Source: Flavobacteriaceae bacterium (GTDB lineage: Bacteria; Bacteroidota; Bacteroidia; Flavobacteriales; Flavobacteriaceae). Taken from it: a stretch of 9,589 bases of DNA. The stretch lies in NCBI GenBank assembly GCA_014763515.1, contig JACXVH010000119.1:1-9589 (forward strand), in the 5' to 3' direction. The notes under the pieces were generated by a model. That model worked only from the letters and a program-made list of their open reading frames with translations, ran no database searches and was not told where the DNA came from. Positions within the stretch are counted from its first letter, which is position 1; each line of letters begins with the position of its first letter. Of the stretch, positions 6,398 through 9,589 are shown piece after piece. Position numbers and translations under genes: made by a program.

Positions 6398-6592
6398 ATG
6401 ACAATTCCAAATTTAGTAGGTGCTGGTTTAATCGTTATCGGAGCTGGTTTAGGTTTAGGTAAAATTGGTGGTTCGGCAATGGACGCTATTGCTCGTCAGC
6501 CAGAAGCTGCTGGTAAAATCCAAACAGCGATGATTATCATCGGTGCGTTATTAGAAGGTTTAGCATTCGGTGCTTTAATCTTAGGAGCTTAA
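6398..6592 (+). CDS. atpE: ATP synthase Fo subunit c
   Basis: This 64-residue hairpin protein forms the rotating c-ring. Helix 1 has a G-x-G-x-G-x-G pattern (G15, G17, G19, G21), the polar loop is R33-Q34-P35-E36-A37, and helix 2 carries the ion-binding carboxylate E53. Aligned by eye with the sodium-binding c subunit of Ilyobacter tartaricus, its Q32 corresponds to Leu20 here and its S66 to Gly54, so the sodium ligands are missing and proton coupling is expected. The protein is at the short end for the family (usually 70-90), but an in-frame stop at 6377-6379 and the absence of another start support the ATG at 6398. It lies 39 bases after atpB and is followed by a strong hairpin (6601-6640). 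The helical packing motif and the loop are intact, so the gene looks functional. Confidence 0.97.
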   Translation: MTIPNLVGAGLIVIGAGLGLGKIGGSAMDAIARQPEAAGKIQTAMIIIGALLEGLAFGALILGA

Positions 6593-6600
6593 TTAAAAAG

Positions 6601-6640
6601 AAACAAGTTACCTGTAACGGTTGGTTACAGGTCTTGTTTT
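6601..6640 (+). terminator. Strong hairpin between atpE and atpF (attenuator or RNA-stabilising element)
   Basis: ACCTGTAAC (6610-6618) pairs perfectly with GTTACAGGT (6624-6632) around the 5-nt loop GGTTG. A second stem, AAACAAG (6601-6607) with CTTGTTT (6633-6639), stacks below it across a 2-nt bulge (TT, 6608-6609). The total is 16 pairs, ending in a T-rich side. It begins 9 bases after the atpE stop inside an 89-base gap. It could partly terminate transcription or protect the atpE message 3' end, either of which would favour subunit c, needed in 8-15 copies. The pairing is seen; the function is inferred. Confidence 0.65.
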
Positions 6641-6681
6641 GTTAAACAAATTTGAATATACCTTAATATTTTAAATATACA

Positions 6682-7182
6682 ATGGATAAATTATTTAATG
6701 ATTTTTCATACGGTTTGTTTTTTTGGCAAGCAATTATATTAGTAATCTTAATTGTATTATTAGCTAAATTCGCTTGGAAACCTATTTTAGCAGCTTTAGC
6801 AGCTCGCGAAGAAGGTATTGAAAACGCTTTAATGGCAGCTGAAAATGCCAAAAAAGACTTAGCAAATTTAAAGGCAGATAACGAAAAGTTATTAGCTGAA
6901 GCTCGTGCTGAAAGAGACACTATGTTAAAAGAAGCTCGTGAAATTAAAGAGAAAATGATTGCTGAAGCTAAAAATGAAGCGCAAACTCAAGGTGAAAAAA
7001 TGATTGCTCAAGCAAAAGCCACAATCGAAAGCGAAAAAAATGCTGCAATGACAGAATTGAAATCTCAGGTTTCGACACTTTCTATTGGTATTGCTGAAAA
7101 ATTATTAAAAGAAGAATTAGCTAACAAAGAAGCTCAAACTAAATTAGTTGAGAAAATGTTAGGTGATGCAAAATTAAATTAA
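6682..7182 (+). CDS. atpF: ATP synthase Fo subunit b
   Basis: Subunit b is the peripheral stalk linking subunit a to the F1 head through delta. The 166-residue product has one N-terminal membrane helix (about residues 10-30, with F-F-W-Q-A then hydrophobic residues and K-F-A-W-K-P) and a long, almost uninterrupted charged helix from about residue 35 to 160. That helix is rich in Ala, Glu, Lys and Arg and fits the right-handed coiled coil of b dimers (AREEGIENAL, AENAKKDL, EKLLAEARAER). Its length is close to the E. coli protein (156). Only one b gene is visible and no divergent b' copy lies nearby, so a homodimer is expected. The ATG at 6682 has no Shine-Dalgarno sequence upstream. The gap to atpE holds the strong hairpin, whereas atpH follows after only 2 bases. 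Confidence 0.96.
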   Translation: MDKLFNDFSYGLFFWQAIILVILIVLLAKFAWKPILAALAAREEGIENALMAAENAKKDLANLKADNEKLLAEARAERDTMLKEAREIKEKMIAEAKNEAQTQGEKMIAQAKATIESEKNAAMTELKSQVSTLSIGIAEKLLKEELANKEAQTKLVEKMLGDAKLN

Positions 7183-7184
7183 TC

Positions 7185-7718
7185 ATGGCAGAAAGTAGAG
7201 CAGCTGTACGATACGCAAAAGCAATTTTAGATCTTGCTCAGATAAACAACAACGCAGATAAAGTACTTTCTGATATGAATAGTGTACTTTTATCAGTAAA
7301 GGAATCGAGAGAATTGAGAAATTTCTTAGAAAATCCTGTTGTTAAAGGACAAACTAAATATAATGCTTTAACTGAGATATTTTCTTCTTCACAAAATGAA
7401 ACAAAGGGTTTATTTCAATTACTTTTAGACAACAAAAGATTTGAAATTTTACCAGCTATTGCAACGCAATTTCAAGCTTTATATAATGAGGCAAACAATA
7501 TTGAAAATGCAATTGTTACAACAGCAGTTCCATTAACAGGTGAACTGGAAACAAAAGTATTATCAAAAATTAAAGAATTTTCAAGCAAGAATATAACTAT
7601 TTTAAATATTGTTGACGATTCGATAATTGGAGGTTTTATTTTGAGAATTGGCGACAAGCAATACAATGCTTCTGTTGCTAATAAATTACAACAATTAAAA
7701 AGAGAATTTACTAATTAA
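7185..7718 (+). CDS. atpH: ATP synthase F1 subunit delta (OSCP)
   Basis: The 177-residue product is the delta/OSCP subunit, which sits on top of F1 and joins the alpha subunits to the b stalk. The N-terminal helical domain (about 1-105) begins with the typical A-x-R-Y-A-K-A-I segment and contains FLENPVV and LLLDNKRFEILP. The C-terminal part has the family signature around D144-D145-S-I-I-G-G-F-I-L-R-I-G (to about 156), followed by the closing helix NKLQQLKREF. Its length equals that of the E. coli protein (177). The start lies 2 bases after the atpF stop, consistent with coupled translation and near one-to-two delta:b dosage. The 37-base gap to atpA carries a small, locally GC-richer stretch (7723-7738) but nothing I can assign. 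Confidence 0.95.
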   Translation: MAESRAAVRYAKAILDLAQINNNADKVLSDMNSVLLSVKESRELRNFLENPVVKGQTKYNALTEIFSSSQNETKGLFQLLLDNKRFEILPAIATQFQALYNEANNIENAIVTTAVPLTGELETKVLSKIKEFSSKNITILNIVDDSIIGGFILRIGDKQYNASVANKLQQLKREFTN

Positions 7719-7755
7719 TATCAAGCGCACGCTAGTGTTAAAATAATATAACAAG

Positions 7756-9330
7756 ATGGCTGAAATTAAACCTGCTGAAATATCAGCAATATTAAAAAAA
7801 CAATTATCAGATTTTCAATCTGGTGCTACTTTAGAAGAAGTTGGAACCGTACTTCAAGTAGGTGACGGTATTGCTCGTGTTTACGGATTATCTAATGCAC
7901 AATATGGTGAATTAGTTCAATTTGAAAATGGATTAGAAGCAATCGTATTGAACTTAGAAGAAGATAATGTTGGGGTAGTATTGTTAGGTCCTTCAACAGG
8001 TATTAAAGAAGGCTCAACTGTAAAAAGAACACAACGTATTGCGTCATTAAAAGTTGGTGAGCAAATGGTTGGTCGTGTAGTTGATACTTTAGGTTTACCA
8101 ATCGATGGTAAAGGTCCAATCGGTGGTGATTTATACGAGATGCCTTTAGAGCGTAAAGCTCCTGGAGTTATCTTCCGTCAACCAGTAAACGAACCATTAC
8201 AAACAGGTATTAAAGCGGTTGATGCTATGATTCCTGTAGGTAGAGGACAACGTGAGTTAGTTATTGGTGACCGTCAAACTGGTAAAACTACAGTTTGTAT
8301 CGATACTATCTTAAATCAAAAAGAGTTTTACGATGCTGGTAAACCAGTATTCTGTATATATGTTGCAGTAGGACAAAAAGCATCTACAGTTGCTGCTATT
8401 GCTAAAACGTTAGAAGATAAAGGTGCAATGGCTTATACAGTTATTGTTGCTGCAAATGCTTCTGACCCTGCTCCAATGCAAGTTTACGCTCCATTCGCTG
8501 GTGCTGCTATTGGTGAGTATTTCCGTGATACAGGTCGTCCTGCACTAATTGTTTATGATGATCTATCTAAACAAGCAGTTGCTTATCGTGAGGTGTCATT
8601 ATTATTAAGAAGACCACCAGGACGTGAAGCATACCCTGGAGACGTTTTCTACTTACACTCAAGATTATTAGAGCGTGCTGCTAAAGTTATTGCAGATGAT
8701 GAAATCGCTAAAAATATGAACGATTTACCAGAATCTTTAAGACCAATTGTTAAAGGTGGTGGTTCATTAACAGCATTACCAATCATCGAAACTCAAGCAG
8801 GTGACGTTTCTGCATATATTCCAACAAACGTAATTTCGATTACTGATGGTCAGATTTTCTTAGAGTCAGATTTATTCAACTCAGGTGTACGTCCAGCAAT
8901 TAACGTAGGTATTTCTGTATCTCGTGTTGGAGGTTCTGCTCAAATTAAATCAATGAAAAAAGTTGCAGGTACATTAAAATTAGACCAAGCACAATACCGT
9001 GAGCTTGAAGCTTTCGCTAAATTCGGTTCTGATTTAGATGCCGCTACAATGAATGTAATTGAAAAAGGTAAACGTAACGTAGAAATCTTAAAACAAGCTG
9101 TAAATGATCCTTACACAGTTGAAGATCAAGTTGCAATTATCTATGCAGGTTCTAAAAACTTATTAAGAAATGTACCTGTTAACAAAGTAAAAGAATTTGA
9201 AAAAGATTTCTTAGCTTTCTTAAACGCAAAACACAGAGACACATTAGATGCTATTAAAGCTGGTAAAATTGACGATGCTGTTACTGACGTTTTAGAAAAA
9301 GTGTCAAAAGAAATTTCTGCAAAATATTAA
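7756..9330 (+). CDS. atpA: ATP synthase F1 subunit alpha
   Basis: The 524-residue product is the non-catalytic nucleotide-binding subunit of the alpha3-beta3 head. The beta-barrel domain spans about residues 25-95, the RecA-like domain about 96-385 and the helical domain about 386-510. Visible motifs are the Walker A loop G171-DRQTGK-T178, the Walker B strand ALIVYDD (263-269), the ATP synthase alpha/beta signature PAINVGISVS (380-389) and the arginine finger R390 in SRVGGSAQ, which reaches into the neighbouring beta site. The residues around 311-335 are longer than in E. coli, giving a short insertion before GGSLTALPIIETQAGD. The N-terminus (MAEIKPAEISAIL) is the helix that contacts delta. 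Codons look more optimised than in the upstream genes, as expected for a highly expressed gene. All key residues are present. Confidence 0.98.
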   Translation: MAEIKPAEISAILKKQLSDFQSGATLEEVGTVLQVGDGIARVYGLSNAQYGELVQFENGLEAIVLNLEEDNVGVVLLGPSTGIKEGSTVKRTQRIASLKVGEQMVGRVVDTLGLPIDGKGPIGGDLYEMPLERKAPGVIFRQPVNEPLQTGIKAVDAMIPVGRGQRELVIGDRQTGKTTVCIDTILNQKEFYDAGKPVFCIYVAVGQKASTVAAIAKTLEDKGAMAYTVIVAANASDPAPMQVYAPFAGAAIGEYFRDTGRPALIVYDDLSKQAVAYREVSLLLRRPPGREAYPGDVFYLHSRLLERAAKVIADDEIAKNMNDLPESLRPIVKGGGSLTALPIIETQAGDVSAYIPTNVISITDGQIFLESDLFNSGVRPAINVGISVSRVGGSAQIKSMKKVAGTLKLDQAQYRELEAFAKFGSDLDAATMNVIEKGKRNVEILKQAVNDPYTVEDQVAIIYAGSKNLLRNVPVNKVKEFEKDFLAFLNAKHRDTLDAIKAGKIDDAVTDVLEKVSKEISAKY

Positions 9331-9333
9331 TAA

Positions 9334-9399
9334 TAGTATTAAGTATTAAGTATGAAGAATTAAGATGTCTTTGTACTTAATACTTTTATCTTAATACTA
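9334..9399. repeat. Inverted repeat built from 7-nt units between atpA and atpG
   Basis: The gap between atpA and atpG is filled by a palindromic element. AAGTATTAAGTA (9341-9352) is perfectly complementary to TACTTAATACTT (9374-9385) around a 21-nt loop. An outer register pairs TAGTATTAAG (9334-9343) with CTTAATACTA (9390-9399). The left arm is a degenerate 7-nt tandem: AGTATTA, AGTATTA, AGTATGA, AGAATTA from 9335 to 9362. It ends 5 bases before the atpG start, so a folded RNA could affect atpG translation or stability. It has the look of a small dispersed palindromic element; that is inference. Confidence 0.7.
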
Positions 9400-9404
9400 A
9401 CGAA

Positions 9405-9589
9405 ATGGCAAACTTAAAGGAAATTAGAAATAGAATTAGTTCCGTTCAATCAACGATGCAAATTACATCGGCGATGAAAATGGTTTCTGCTGCAAAATTG
9501 AAAAGAGCACAAGATGCTATTACTGCTATGCGTCCATATGCAGAAAAATTAACGGAATTATTACAAAATTTAAGTGCTACTTTAGAAGG
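9405..9589 (+). CDS. atpG: ATP synthase F1 subunit gamma, N-terminal part
   Basis: The frame starts at ATG 9405 and runs off the window after 61 complete codons. The residues MANLKEIRNRISSVQ and the following T-x-Q-I-T-x-A-M-K-M-V-S-A-A-K-L-K-R-A stretch are the conserved N-terminal helix of subunit gamma, the central shaft that turns inside the alpha3-beta3 head and drives the binding changes of ATP synthesis. This helix pairs with the C-terminal helix, which is outside the window. The gene follows atpA by 74 bases that hold a structured repeat. The atpB-E-F-H-A-G order is standard; atpD and atpC may be encoded elsewhere, as is common in Bacteroidota, but this cannot be seen here. Confidence 0.96.
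   Translation, partial: MANLKEIRNRISSVQSTMQITSAMKMVSAAKLKRAQDAITAMRPYAEKLTELLQNLSATLE

Noticed and set aside
6398..6592. Sodium-type subunit c
   Set aside because: Leu20 and Gly54 replace the glutamine and serine that coordinate sodium in known sodium-driven rings, so only the proton-binding glutamate remains.
6647..6654. CAAATTTG as an internal promoter for atpF
   Set aside because: It has one mismatch in the invariant TA and a poorly spaced -33, so a separate atpF promoter is not supported.
6663..6920. Minus-strand open frame opposite atpF
   Set aside because: It is the complement of the Ala/Lys/Glu-rich coding sequence of subunit b, with biased composition and no recognisable motif.
7472..7666. 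Minus-strand open frame opposite atpH
   Set aside because: It lies entirely within the well-supported delta subunit gene and shows no family features.
7723..7738. Small GC-richer stretch with short inverted repeats between atpH and atpA
   Set aside because: The pairings are only three to four bases long and overlap each other, so I cannot support a structure or a binding site.

Overview
The window is A+T-rich DNA from a member of the Bacteroidota, most likely a Flavobacteriaceae species of the Flavobacterium type. The main reasons are a SprE/PorW-type gliding and type IX secretion lipoprotein, a Bacteroidota-style AtpB with a secreted N-terminal extension, a promoter of the TTG-(spacer)-TAnnTTTG class upstream of atpB, and start codons without clear Shine-Dalgarno sequences at the usual distance. 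All genes lie on the plus strand, and no gap exceeds about 105 bases.

Left part (1-1448): the 3' end of an LD-carboxypeptidase gene (peptidoglycan recycling), a complete yraN-type nuclease-fold gene whose last codons form a hairpin plus T-rich tract, and a 222-residue Bacteroidota protein with two ACT-like modules.

Middle part (1549-5057): sprE (TTG start, lipoprotein signal), a bactofilin gene, a very short overlapping gene for a 44-residue AtpZ-like membrane protein, and a 128-residue four-helix membrane protein of unknown function in the position where AtpI usually sits. The junctions between the last three are tight or overlapping.

Right part (5098-9589): a clear promoter followed by the ATP synthase genes in the order atpB (a), atpE (c), atpF (b), atpH (delta), atpA (alpha) and atpG (gamma, cut by the window end). 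These build the membrane rotor and stator and part of the catalytic head of the proton-driven F1Fo enzyme. The subunit c residues argue for proton rather than sodium use. A strong hairpin sits between atpE and atpF, and a repeat-derived inverted repeat between atpA and atpG; either could tune subunit ratios. atpD and atpC are not in view.

This is mostly conserved housekeeping sequence, and I see no mobile element, CRISPR array, RNA gene or clear new system. The most interesting details are the shortened AtpZ, the UUCG-capped hairpin inside its gene, the histidine-rich AtpB, and the structured gaps inside the atp operon.
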